DNA from: Lachnospiraceae bacterium
GTDB lineage: Bacteria; Bacillota_A; Clostridia; Lachnospirales; Lachnospiraceae
DNA: 9,694 nucleotides
Assembly: GCA_017652545.1 (NCBI GenBank)
Contig: JAGCAV010000272.1
Span: forward strand, 1-9,694
Reading direction: 5' to 3'
The notes below the pieces were generated by a model. The model did no database searches. It was not told the DNA's origin and worked only from the letters and a program-made list of their open reading frames with translations. This document shows, one piece after another, positions 1-7,061 of the stretch. The position numbers and the translations under genes are program-made. The stretch's first letter is position 1. Every line of letters starts with the position of its first letter.

Positions 1-678
1 CTCATTGACCCGCTCGGTCTCATATTCTTCACGGCCGAAAGACTGAATCTCATGAATTCCGGAAAGATTGTCCTGCAGCTTGCCGTTCAGTTCACCCATC
101 TTCGCCTGAGAGACCCTGAAATAGGGCCGCACCCGTTTGGCAAAGACAATTCCGGAGATCAGAATGAGCGGGATCGGGGCACAGGTAATCAGAGCCAGTC
201 CCGGATTAATGGTCAGCAGGATGATCAGCACACCTGCCACGGTCACGATATTGGTGATCGATTCAGGGATCAGATGGGCGTAAAGCAGTTCGAAGTCTCT
301 GGTATCATTCACGATCCTGCTCATCAGATCGCCTGTCTGTTTGTCATGGAAAAATCCCAGATGCATCCGTTCCAGCTTGTCATAGGTCCTGGTCCGCAGG
401 TCTCCGACCAGATACCAGGCAGCCTTATGGGCCAGATAATTGCTCAGGAACCGGAAAAGCACCCTGGAGAGGTAGAGGATGACCAGAAGCATTGTCAGCT
501 TCCCGATCTGAGCCAGGCCGCTCTCATCAACGCCCGCTTCCACTATTCCGGTCATGGCGGAAAGCACCTTCGGCGCAGCCAGATTGACCAGGGTCAGCGA
601 CAGGGTGGCAAGGATCGCCAGGATATACAGTCCCTTATACCGTGTCGCTTCTTTACTCAGTTTCCATAGCATCTTCAT
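1..678 (-). CDS. ABC exporter, N-terminal transmembrane domain (partial)
   Basis: This is the first 226 codons of an MsbA/LmrA-type ABC exporter half-transporter; the rest, including the ATPase domain, lies beyond the left edge. My translation begins MKMLWKLSKEATRY. Hydrophobic segments lie near residues 16-35, 59-80 and 142-183. The family pattern FFHDKQTGDLMSRIVND spans residues 109-125, and the cytoplasmic coupling-helix pattern with QSFGREEYE is at 212-220. The ATG at 678 is chosen because it is preceded by a GAGGG-type ribosome binding site, and an in-frame TAA lies about nine codons further upstream. It is separated from the sugar operon by a terminator and has its own promoter, so it is probably an unrelated unit. 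Exporters of this type often work as heterodimers with an adjacent paralogue, which cannot be seen here. Substrate unknown. Confidence 0.9.
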   Translation of the reverse strand, partial: MKMLWKLSKEATRYKGLYILAILATLSLTLVNLAAPKVLSAMTGIVEAGVDESGLAQIGKLTMLLVILYLSRVLFRFLSNYLAHKAAWYLVGDLRTRTYDKLERMHLGFFHDKQTGDLMSRIVNDTRDFELLYAHLIPESITNIVTVAGVLIILLTINPGLALITCAPIPLILISGIVFAKRVRPYFRVSQAKMGELNGKLQDNLSGIHEIQSFGREEYETERVNE

Positions 679-751
679 AATACTGCCCTCTGCCGGAAAA
701 CCGATTTACCATCAGAAATCAGGTTCTTCTCATGATTCTTTCTATCGCTTC

Positions 752-780
752 ATTATGCCCTATGATTTATGATTACTCAA
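752..780 (-). promoter_or_regulatory. Predicted sigma-A promoter of the ABC exporter gene
   Basis: On the minus strand TTGAGT (775-780) and CATAAT (752-757) are separated by exactly 17 bases, matching the -35/-10 consensus at 4/6 and 5/6. Transcription would start near 745, leaving a leader of about 67 bases. The -35 box sits one base from the T-run of the upstream operon's terminator, so the two units are packed with almost no spacer. Confidence 0.6.
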
Positions 781-781
781 G

Positions 782-812
782 AAAAAAAGCTGCAGCAGTT
801 CGTGCCGCAGCT
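782..812 (-). terminator. Rho-independent terminator of the sugar operon
   Basis: Read on the minus strand, AGCTGCGGCA (803-812) pairs with TGCTGCAGCT (788-797) over 10 bp with one G-U pair. The loop is 5 bases, and an uninterrupted run of seven T follows (T-run at 782-788, counting the last stem base). It lies about 50 bases past the stop codon of the aldolase gene, so it ends the six-gene operon. Confidence 0.9.
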
Positions 813-865
813 CAGGCCGTCGCATCAGATAATGCGCCAGCCCTGTAAAAGACTGTCAGGACGGA

Positions 866-1579
866 TTATTTGCTAAGGCCAAGCACAACCGGCACGGAAC
901 GATATCCGATGCCCATCCTGTCAATCCCCATGTCGATAAGCTCCAGAAAATGCTCTCTGGTGCGGATACAGCCGCTTCCTTTGATCTTGCAGACATCCCC
1001 GACCTCTTCCTGCATGATCCTGATCACCTCAGGCGTCGCGCCATGGGCTTCAAAACCGGTGAGGAAACCTGTGCTGGTCTTGACGAAATCCGCACCCGCG
1101 TCCATACAGCAGTGACAGGTCCTGCGAATCTGCTCTTCAGTCAGAGCATCCGTTTCAAAGATCACCTTGATCTCTCTGCCATATTTATGAACAGCTTCCA
1201 CACAGGCCTTCAGGTCTTCGGTGACCTCGTCATAGAGTCCGGCCCTGACCTTGCCGAAGTTTACAACCACGTCCACTTCCTTGACCGTGTCATATCTGGC
1301 GACGATCTCGATCTGTCTGATCCTGGATTCCGTGGAGCTTGTGCCAAACGGGAAGTCTACGACCGGGCAGAGGCCTGTCCTGGTCCCGCGCACATAAGGA
1401 TCGCACAGATCCATGTAACCCGGGTTGATACAGATGGTCGCACAGCCAAGTTTTACACCATCCCTGGTCAGATCGATGATCTGGTCCGGTGTGAATTCCG
1501 GTTTCAGAACGGAATAATCAATGTAAGCTGCCTGTTCCTTGAGTATCATTTCTGCTGCTTTTTTTGTAAGTTTTTTCAT
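866..1579 (-). CDS. deoC: DeoC-family deoxyribose-phosphate aldolase-like protein
   Basis: A class I (Schiff-base) aldolase of the DERA family, 237 aa from the ATG at 1579. Known family reaction: 2-deoxyribose 5-phosphate to glyceraldehyde 3-phosphate plus acetaldehyde. Catalytic residues are present: Lys167 in FVKTSTGF, the second Lys200 in IKGSGCIRT, Asp103 in EVDVVVN and Cys50 in ATICINP. Several usually constant motifs differ: IDHT reads IDYS, the Gly-Gly after the second Lys reads Gly-Cys, the loop after Lys167 is about four residues longer, and the C-terminal GASS phosphate-binding motif reads GIGYRS. This suggests a subfamily with an altered substrate. An in-frame GTG at 1633 would give 255 aa but has no suitable upstream ribosome binding site. 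The ATG at 1579 has a close GAGG and begins at the normal DERA N-terminus. Last gene of the operon, behind a sugar kinase. Confidence 0.85.
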   Translation of the reverse strand: MKKLTKKAAEMILKEQAAYIDYSVLKPEFTPDQIIDLTRDGVKLGCATICINPGYMDLCDPYVRGTRTGLCPVVDFPFGTSSTESRIRQIEIVARYDTVKEVDVVVNFGKVRAGLYDEVTEDLKACVEAVHKYGREIKVIFETDALTEEQIRRTCHCCMDAGADFVKTSTGFLTGFEAHGATPEVIRIMQEEVGDVCKIKGSGCIRTREHFLELIDMGIDRMGIGYRSVPVVLGLSK

Positions 1580-1588
1580 TTTCCTCAC

Positions 1589-1632
1589 GGGTAACACAGC
1601 CTGCACTCTATGCGCGTTACCCTCCCTCCTCA
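1589..1632 (-). promoter_or_regulatory. Strong Shine-Dalgarno followed by a hairpin before the aldolase start
   Basis: On the minus strand AGGAGG (1625-1630) is followed by GGGTAAC (1616-1622), a 20-base loop, and GTTACCC (1589-1595). This perfect 7-bp stem can be extended inward by G-U and C-G pairs. The ATG at 1579 lies nine bases beyond the stem, itself preceded by a closely spaced GAGG. The strong site is too far from the ATG linearly, but a folded stem would bring them to about 11 bases. This may tune translation of the aldolase. Confidence 0.45.
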
Positions 1633-1674
1633 CTTTATTTATGATTGCCTGAGTTTTATTGTTTATCCGTATTC

Positions 1675-2796
1675 TTACCCGGTGACTTTTCCGTTTCCCC
1701 AGTCTTCCATGAAATCACAGAGTTCGCCGTACGTCGCGCTGCGGGCGTTGCGAACATAGAATCCGGAATTGGCGGTGCCTGTCATCAGGCACTCGTCCAG
1801 AGGCAGGCCAAGCATCCGCGCTGTCAGGAAACCGGCGTTGAAGTTGTCGCCCGCACCGGTTGTAAGACGGGGTTCGGCACAGAAGGGTCCCCAGACCTCT
1901 GCGCTGGTCTCACCATCACAGCCGCAGGCGCTCTTCACAGGATGTACCACTACATACGCCAGTCCAAGTTTCTCCCGAAGGAACTCGGGAACCTCGCGCA
2001 TGGAGGAGAAATCATTTCTTGTCTTCCCATAAAGCTCACAGATCTCAAAGCTTTCCTTCTCGTTAAATCCGATGCCTACCGTAAATCGGTCACGATGCGC
2101 ACGGATCAGGTCAATCGCCTCAAGTATATCTTCTTTCGTGCGCTTCGCCGGATCAGAAAGATCGAAAAACATCTGCTTTTTGCCGGTGCTTTTCATCCGT
2201 GGAAAGACCTCATTTATGACGCCCTTCCAGATTGAATTCACATTGATGGAGAGGGCCCAGCCACCATACCCGATCAGATCAGCGCTGTCATAGATATCCA
2301 CAAGTGCATCCAGCGGGATGTGCTTGCACACATGCTCCCAGTTGGCATTCTTGAGAGGCTCCAGCTTGCTGCTGATGACCTTGCCGTCCATAAACTCTAT
2401 GGCGTCCGAAGTGGCAGGATCACAGATCGAATAGACTTTTGAGCGCCCCGCCATCTCCTTGTAGACGGGAACCAGTGCATCCTCGCCGCAGGCTCCTATG
2501 AAGGTCAGATCAAGTCCCAGCAGAGAAAGTGAATTCGCGAGGATCGCGGATATTCCGCCGATCTTTGATTCATGAGGCACCATCTCAATGTTCATGCTCA
2601 ATCCTGCTGCTGCAAGGAATTTTTCGCCGTAATCCCTGATTGTCCGGATCCTAACGTAGGTATCAGGTCCGGTACGCGTGTCGACCGGATGCACGACCGT
2701 ATCAACAAATCCGTCAAAACCGATCAGTGCACGGGTCTTCCCCGGATCCGCAGCCCGCAGCTTCCTGACAAGCTGCAGTTTTTTCTCATCACTCAT
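1675..2796 (-). CDS. PfkB/ribokinase-family sugar kinase
   Basis: A cytoplasmic ATP-dependent carbohydrate kinase of 373 aa, longer than the usual 300-330 aa ribokinase-type enzyme. PfkB signature 2 is clear at residues 312-322 (TTGAGDNFNAG), with the catalytic base Asp317. The Mg-associated NxxE motif is FNEKES (Asn245, Glu248), and the N-terminal Gly-Gly motif is KIGGISAILAN (78-88). The segment IGFDGFVDTVVHP (25-37) probably supplies sugar-binding aspartates. The ATG at 2796 has an excellent AGGAGG site 6-7 bases upstream. It lies 39 bases after the GH1 gene and 95 bases before the aldolase. The operon order implies that it phosphorylates the sugar freed by GH1 to make the aldolase substrate. 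Deoxyribokinase activity is possible by context, but the sequence alone does not assign the sugar. Confidence 0.88.
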   Translation of the reverse strand: MSDEKKLQLVRKLRAADPGKTRALIGFDGFVDTVVHPVDTRTGPDTYVRIRTIRDYGEKFLAAAGLSMNIEMVPHESKIGGISAILANSLSLLGLDLTFIGACGEDALVPVYKEMAGRSKVYSICDPATSDAIEFMDGKVISSKLEPLKNANWEHVCKHIPLDALVDIYDSADLIGYGGWALSINVNSIWKGVINEVFPRMKSTGKKQMFFDLSDPAKRTKEDILEAIDLIRAHRDRFTVGIGFNEKESFEICELYGKTRNDFSSMREVPEFLREKLGLAYVVVHPVKSACGCDGETSAEVWGPFCAEPRLTTGAGDNFNAGFLTARMLGLPLDECLMTGTANSGFYVRNARSATYGELCDFMEDWGNGKVTG

Positions 2797-2835
2797 CTTC
2801 GCCCTCCTGTCCTTTCTCCTTTCCCGTTCTTCGTT

Positions 2836-4221
2836 TTATATTTCCTTGCGTTCAAGCGCTTCTTTCAGCCATAGCAACGAACGCTTTGGCCTTCTTTCCA
2901 GCGTCTTAAGGTCGAGCTCAAGCAGGCCATACCTGTTCTTGAAAGCGTTCAGCGCCGAGAGATTGTCCACATAGGACCAGATCAGATATCCAAAGCATCT
3001 GCAGCCTGCTTCTTTGGCCTTCAACGCCCAGAAAAGATGATCCCTGATAAATTCTATACGGTACTTATCATCAATGATGCCGTCTTGCCTGCGGAACCTC
3101 TCCTCACCTGCAATGCCAATCCCGTTCTCACTGATGAACCAGGGGATATTTCCGTAATCCTCTTTCAACCTGATCCCAAAATCGAGCAATGCCTGCGGGT
3201 AGATCTCCCAGCCGCGGTCGCTGTTGAAACGGCGTCCGGGCATCACCCACGGCTCGTAAAACAGCTCCGGGTGGAAAGCTTCCCTCGTATACGCGCTTTC
3301 CCGCGCCTTCACGCGGATCGGAAAATAATAATCTGTTCCGAGTATGGCGACCCGATACCGGCGAATCTGCTCAAGATCCTCTTCCCTGCAGTCGAACATG
3401 CAGCCTTGCTCCTCCAGGATCCGAATAAGATCAGGCGGATACTCTCCTTTCAGGCAGGGATCCAGGTAAAGCCTGACATTGAACAGATCTGCCAGATACG
3501 CAGCCTGAACATCCCGTGCTTCACCGCTGCGTGCGTACACAGGAGTCAGGTGAAGCATAACACCCATACGGCAGCCATCTGCTTCGTACTTCCGACAAAC
3601 ACGAACAGCACGGGATATCGCGAGCATCTTGTGGAAATGAGCCTGGTAAGCCTCCTTGGGGTCATGCCTGAACGGATACCAAAGCTTCTCCATATATCCG
3701 TTGTCAATAGGAGTGGTCGGCTCTGTAAAGGCGAACCAGTACTGCACCTTCCCGTGGAAGGCTTCAAGAACGGCTTCTACGTACTTTTCATAAAGGCCGA
3801 CCGTCTCCCGGCTCACCCAGCCATTATACTTTTCGAACAGGACTGCAGGGATATCCCAGTGTTCCAGGGAAACCACCGGCTCCATGCCATTCTCACGGAT
3901 TTTCCGAATCACATCCAGGTAATATTCAACAGCATCCTGCGATACACTTCCCTTCAACGGATCCTCCATGAACCTGGCCCACTGGATCGTAAAGCGAAAG
4001 GCGCGCATCCCATACTGCGCCATCGTGCGGATATCCTCAGGATAGCGGTGGTAAAAATCACAGGCTCTGTCCGGACTCTGAGCCCCGATCCAACGGGAGG
4101 GATCCGTCTCATAAAAAAGATCCGCCCAACTTCTCTGCTCCGGAGCTTTTCCAGCGTTTCCCTCTATTTGCCAGGCGCTGCTTGAAGTACCGATCAGAAA
4201 ACCATCCGGTATCTTAGCCAT
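2836..4221 (-). CDS. Glycoside hydrolase family 1 protein with atypical sugar pocket
   Basis: A GH1 retaining beta-glycosidase, 461 aa (the normal size), without signal peptide and so cytoplasmic. The N-terminal GTSSSAWQIEG (11-21), FRFTIQWAR (75-83), HWDIP (121-125), GWEIYP (337-342) and WSYVDN (415-420) are GH1 landmarks. The acid/base is Glu167 in AFTEP and the nucleophile Glu365 in ISENG. The normally invariant Asn before the acid/base is Thr166. The Glu-Trp pair that usually holds O4/O6 after DNF is Ser422-Ala423. The stretch SALNAFKNRYG partly resembles the phosphate-binding Ser-Lys-Tyr motif of 6-phospho-beta-galactosidases, with the Lys displaced by one. The start is taken at the ATG at 4221 because AGGGTGAT lies at good spacing; GTG 4230 and ATG 4227 are in-frame alternatives. 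It follows the permease by 19 bases, so it likely hydrolyses an imported small glycoside. Confidence 0.9.
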   Translation of the reverse strand: MAKIPDGFLIGTSSSAWQIEGNAGKAPEQRSWADLFYETDPSRWIGAQSPDRACDFYHRYPEDIRTMAQYGMRAFRFTIQWARFMEDPLKGSVSQDAVEYYLDVIRKIRENGMEPVVSLEHWDIPAVLFEKYNGWVSRETVGLYEKYVEAVLEAFHGKVQYWFAFTEPTTPIDNGYMEKLWYPFRHDPKEAYQAHFHKMLAISRAVRVCRKYEADGCRMGVMLHLTPVYARSGEARDVQAAYLADLFNVRLYLDPCLKGEYPPDLIRILEEQGCMFDCREEDLEQIRRYRVAILGTDYYFPIRVKARESAYTREAFHPELFYEPWVMPGRRFNSDRGWEIYPQALLDFGIRLKEDYGNIPWFISENGIGIAGEERFRRQDGIIDDKYRIEFIRDHLFWALKAKEAGCRCFGYLIWSYVDNLSALNAFKNRYGLLELDLKTLERRPKRSLLWLKEALERKEI

Positions 4222-4240
4222 ATCCATCACCCTCTCTTCT

Positions 4241-5404
4241 TTATTCAGAAAGTACTCTTGAGCTGACCACGTCGATAAAGACGGCGATGATCAGCACCAT
4301 GCCGTTGATCCAGTCCTGCAGATAGGTCTGCAGGGAAAGCAGACTCATCCCGTTGGCAATGCTTGCCATGACCAGGGCACCCACCAATGCGCCCCATACG
4401 CGGCCTTTGCCGCCTGAGAGGCTGACGCCGCCGATGACACAGGCAGCGATTGCATCCAGCTCCAGTCCGGTACCCGTCGAAGGTGTACCGGAAGCGAGAC
4501 GTCCGGTCAGCACAATACCCGTAATTGCGCCTGTCACGCCGAGCAGCAGGAATGATATGAACGCGATCTTCTTGTCATTGATGCCGGACAGCCGTGCCGC
4601 CTGTGCATTTCCGCCAATTGCGTACTCGCTGTTGCCGTACTTTGTGCTTGTCAGGGCAAAATCTACAATCATTGCCAGAGCCAGCAGGATAAGCAATGCG
4701 ATCGGGATTCCCTTGTATACATACATCAGCACCATGAACACCGTGATCAGGCCTGTCATAACGACAAGCTTCAGGCCGCTTCGGGAAGCAGGAGGCACCA
4801 TGAGTCCGTATTTTTTCTTGCTTGCGCGTCCGCGTATCTCCAGGATTACAAGAATCAGAGCGGCAGCTACGGCGAGGATGACGCCCATGAGAAGCGGCAC
4901 ATATCCCTGTCCGATAAAGATGATATCCGGATTATTGACCTTGATGGATTTACTTCTTGTAATGAACAGCGTCGCCCCACGAAAGATCAGTTGTCCGCCC
5001 AACGTGGCAATGAAGGCCGGAACACCCATGTAAGCTGTCCAGAAACCCTCAAACGCGCCAATCAGGAGTCCAAAAACCAGGGCTGCAAGTATAGCAACGA
5101 TCGGGCTGAAACCGTGCTCCGAAACCATGACCGCGACCAGTGCGCTCGTAGCGCCTGCCACTGAACCGATCGACAGATCCATGTACCCGCATATAATGAC
5201 TGTTGTCATACCGACAGCAATGATGCCTGTGGTCGCCATCTGCCGGAACAGGTTGGAAAGGTTCCTGGGCCTGAGAAATACACCTTTGGTGAGTATGCCG
5301 AATATGAGCCAGAGCACGATCAGAGCGATGATCATAATATAGGAGCGTATATTCGCTTTGATCAGCTCCAGAATGGCTCTGTTATCCCTCGTTTCTGTAT
5401 TCAT
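4241..5404 (-). CDS. Sugar ABC transporter permease, XylH type (CUT2)
   Basis: Inner-membrane permease of a CUT2-class sugar importer (BPD_transp_2 family), 387 aa, matching the longer XylH-like proteins rather than RbsC (about 320 aa). It is strongly hydrophobic, with about ten membrane segments. The ATPase-contact region reads AIGGNAQAARLSGIN (262-276), and the conserved C-terminal Gly-rich region VIGGVSLSGGKGRVWG lies at 323-338. A basic cytoplasmic loop, RGRASKKKYG (191-200), is typical of XylH. The ATG at 5404 has GGAGGT 6 bases upstream and overlaps the ATPase stop codon by four bases (ATGA), indicating translational coupling. It would form a homodimeric channel with the XylG-like ATPase. 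The transported sugar cannot be read from this subunit. Confidence 0.92.
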   Translation of the reverse strand: MNTETRDNRAILELIKANIRSYIMIIALIVLWLIFGILTKGVFLRPRNLSNLFRQMATTGIIAVGMTTVIICGYMDLSIGSVAGATSALVAVMVSEHGFSPIVAILAALVFGLLIGAFEGFWTAYMGVPAFIATLGGQLIFRGATLFITRSKSIKVNNPDIIFIGQGYVPLLMGVILAVAAALILVILEIRGRASKKKYGLMVPPASRSGLKLVVMTGLITVFMVLMYVYKGIPIALLILLALAMIVDFALTSTKYGNSEYAIGGNAQAARLSGINDKKIAFISFLLLGVTGAITGIVLTGRLASGTPSTGTGLELDAIAACVIGGVSLSGGKGRVWGALVGALVMASIANGMSLLSLQTYLQDWINGMVLIIAVFIDVVSSRVLSE

Positions 5405-6933
5405 GCCTGCACCTCCGTTGCATAGCGCATTACAATCTCCTGTGTCAGATCCTTATTGTCGAGAATGGCGGTCAGCCTGCCTTCGCACATGACCGCAACC
5501 CTGTCAGCCATTCCTAATATCTCAGGAAGTTCTGAGGATATCATAATGATCGACATACCCTGCTCCGCCAGTTCTTCCATAATCTGATAGATCTCAGCCT
5601 TCGCTCCGACATCAATGCCGCGAGTCGGCTCATCAAGGATGAGCACCTTGGGCTTTGTCAGCAGGGCTTTGGCAATGACCACCTTCTGCTGGTTTCCGCC
5701 AGACAATCTGCCAACCTCCTGATCGATGGATCTTGCCCTTATCTTAAGCCTCTTCATAAAATCATTCGCAGAACAGATTGCCTCGTTCTGTAAGATGATG
5801 CCGCATTTTGAGACCTTCTTTAAGCTTGAGAGAATCACGTTGCTCTTTATGTCTTCGTCCGGCACAATCCCATAAACGCGCCGGTCCTCTGTCACAATAT
5901 TGATTCCCTGATCAATGACCTCCCTGGGTGTCCGGTTGCTGACCGGCTTTCCCTCCAGGCTTAAGCTGCCTGTTACTTTCGCGTCCAGCACGCCCATGAC
6001 CGCCATGGCCGTCTCTGTCCTGCCGGCTCCGATCAGGCCGGCAAAGCCGAGGATCTCCCCCCTGCGAAGATCAAAGGAGACATCCCGGAGGATGCGCTTT
6101 CCTGTGCGCGGATGCACCGCGTCCAGGTGTTCCACTGAAAAGATAACATCCCGCGCCGCATGCACTTTGGCGCTCCCCTTTGCGGCGAACTGGTCCGTCA
6201 GGCTGCGTCCGACCATGTACCGGATCAGTTTATCCTTATCCATATTGCTGCGTGAGTCCGTGATGATGGACTGTCCGTCCCTGATGACCGTGATCGTATC
6301 AGCAATCCCCATGACCTCATCGAGGCGGTGAGAGATATACACGCACGTCACACCCTGCTGCTTCAGATCCCGCAAGATGGAGAGGAGGTTCTCAGTCTCC
6401 GCCTCTGACAGAGCCGCAGAGGGCTCATCCAGGATAAGCACCTTGGGCTGCTTGAGCAGGGATTTGGCTATAACCACCATCTGCTTCATGCCAACGCCTA
6501 GTTTCTCAACTTTTATATTCGGATCAATATCCACCTTAAGGCGCTTCAGAATCTGGGCAGCGCCGTGAATCATTTCTTCCTTGTCAATAACGCCTCTGCG
6601 GACAGGCTCCCGTCCCAGATAGATATTCTCAGCGACCGTCATGTTGCCAGCCACTTCCAGCTCCTGGTAAATGATCTCGATGCCCGCAGCGGAAGATTCT
6701 CTGGTATTGGCGAACCGCTGGGGTTCCCCGTCGATCAGAATCTCCCCCTCGTACTCCCCATACGGGTAAAACCCGCTCAGGATTTTCATCATCGTTGATT
6801 TTCCTGCTCCGTTCTCCCCGCAGAGCGCATGGATCTCCCCTGCCTTTACCTGAAAGTTCACTCCTTTCAGGACAGTCACAGATGAAAATCTTTTTACAAT
6901 GTCTTTCATCTGGAGAATATCATTCCCGACCAT
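5401..6933 (-). CDS. Sugar ABC transporter ATP-binding protein, XylG/MglA type (two ABC domains)
   Basis: ATPase of a CUT2-class sugar importer, 510 aa, the usual length for the tandem-domain MglA/RbsA/XylG family. First domain: Walker A GENGAGKST (39-47), degenerate signature LGVGMKQM (145-152), Walker B VLILDEPS (165-172), switch His in ISHRLDE (200-206). Second domain: degenerate Walker A GLIGAGRTE (299-307), intact signature LSGGNQQKV (410-418), Walker B VLILDEPTRGID (430-441). Having one degenerate half in each domain is normal in this family, not damage. The ATG at 6933 has GGAGG 6 bases upstream. It lies 128 bases behind the binding-protein gene, with a hairpin between them, and overlaps the permease by four bases. 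Confidence 0.95.
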   Translation of the reverse strand: MVGNDILQMKDIVKRFSSVTVLKGVNFQVKAGEIHALCGENGAGKSTMMKILSGFYPYGEYEGEILIDGEPQRFANTRESSAAGIEIIYQELEVAGNMTVAENIYLGREPVRRGVIDKEEMIHGAAQILKRLKVDIDPNIKVEKLGVGMKQMVVIAKSLLKQPKVLILDEPSAALSEAETENLLSILRDLKQQGVTCVYISHRLDEVMGIADTITVIRDGQSIITDSRSNMDKDKLIRYMVGRSLTDQFAAKGSAKVHAARDVIFSVEHLDAVHPRTGKRILRDVSFDLRRGEILGFAGLIGAGRTETAMAVMGVLDAKVTGSLSLEGKPVSNRTPREVIDQGINIVTEDRRVYGIVPDEDIKSNVILSSLKKVSKCGIILQNEAICSANDFMKRLKIRARSIDQEVGRLSGGNQQKVVIAKALLTKPKVLILDEPTRGIDVGAKAEIYQIMEELAEQGMSIIMISSELPEILGMADRVAVMCEGRLTAILDNKDLTQEIVMRYATEVQA

Positions 6934-6975
6934 TCGATTCCTCCGATCCGGCAGTGATCTGCAAATGTCTGGGCG

Positions 6976-7019
6976 AAAACTGCCGCACCAGGCAAAACAG
7001 CATAAGCCAGGTGCGGCAG
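6976..7019 (-). terminator. Intercistronic hairpin (partial terminator or RNA stabiliser)
   Basis: A perfect 10-bp inverted repeat, CTGCCGCACC (6980-6989) and GGTGCGGCAG (7010-7019), is extended by three more pairs after one mismatch. On the minus strand it is followed by only four T (6976-6979). It sits just after the binding-protein stop. The weak T-run suggests partial termination or protection of the upstream message, which would give more binding protein than ATPase and permease, as is common in such operons. Confidence 0.65.
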
Positions 7020-7061
7020 TCGCTCAATGCCTGTAAACTGCGAACAAAATGCGGCCATGCA

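Noticed and set aside
52..669. Plus-strand open frame of 205 codons at the left edge
   Set aside because: The minus strand here encodes an ABC exporter membrane domain without a stop through the window edge; the plus frame is low-complexity Gln/Asp-rich shadow sequence.
950..1594. Plus-strand open frame of 214 codons opposite the aldolase gene
   Set aside because: Antisense to intact DERA catalytic motifs; no ribosome binding site or domain supports it.
1580..1633. N-terminal 18-residue extension of the aldolase from a GTG
   Set aside because: The codons are the Shine-Dalgarno and hairpin sequence itself, and the extension does not resemble a DERA N-terminus. Kept only as an alternative.
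3037..4185. Long plus-strand open frame (382 codons) opposite the GH1 gene
   Set aside because: It is antisense to a gene with clear GH1 motifs, has no recognisable domain and no good ribosome binding site; it is a shadow of codon bias.
5401..6933. Degenerate signature and Walker A motifs in the ATPase as possible damage
   Set aside because: One degenerate motif per half is the normal state of MglA/RbsA/XylG tandem ATPases; the frame is intact throughout.
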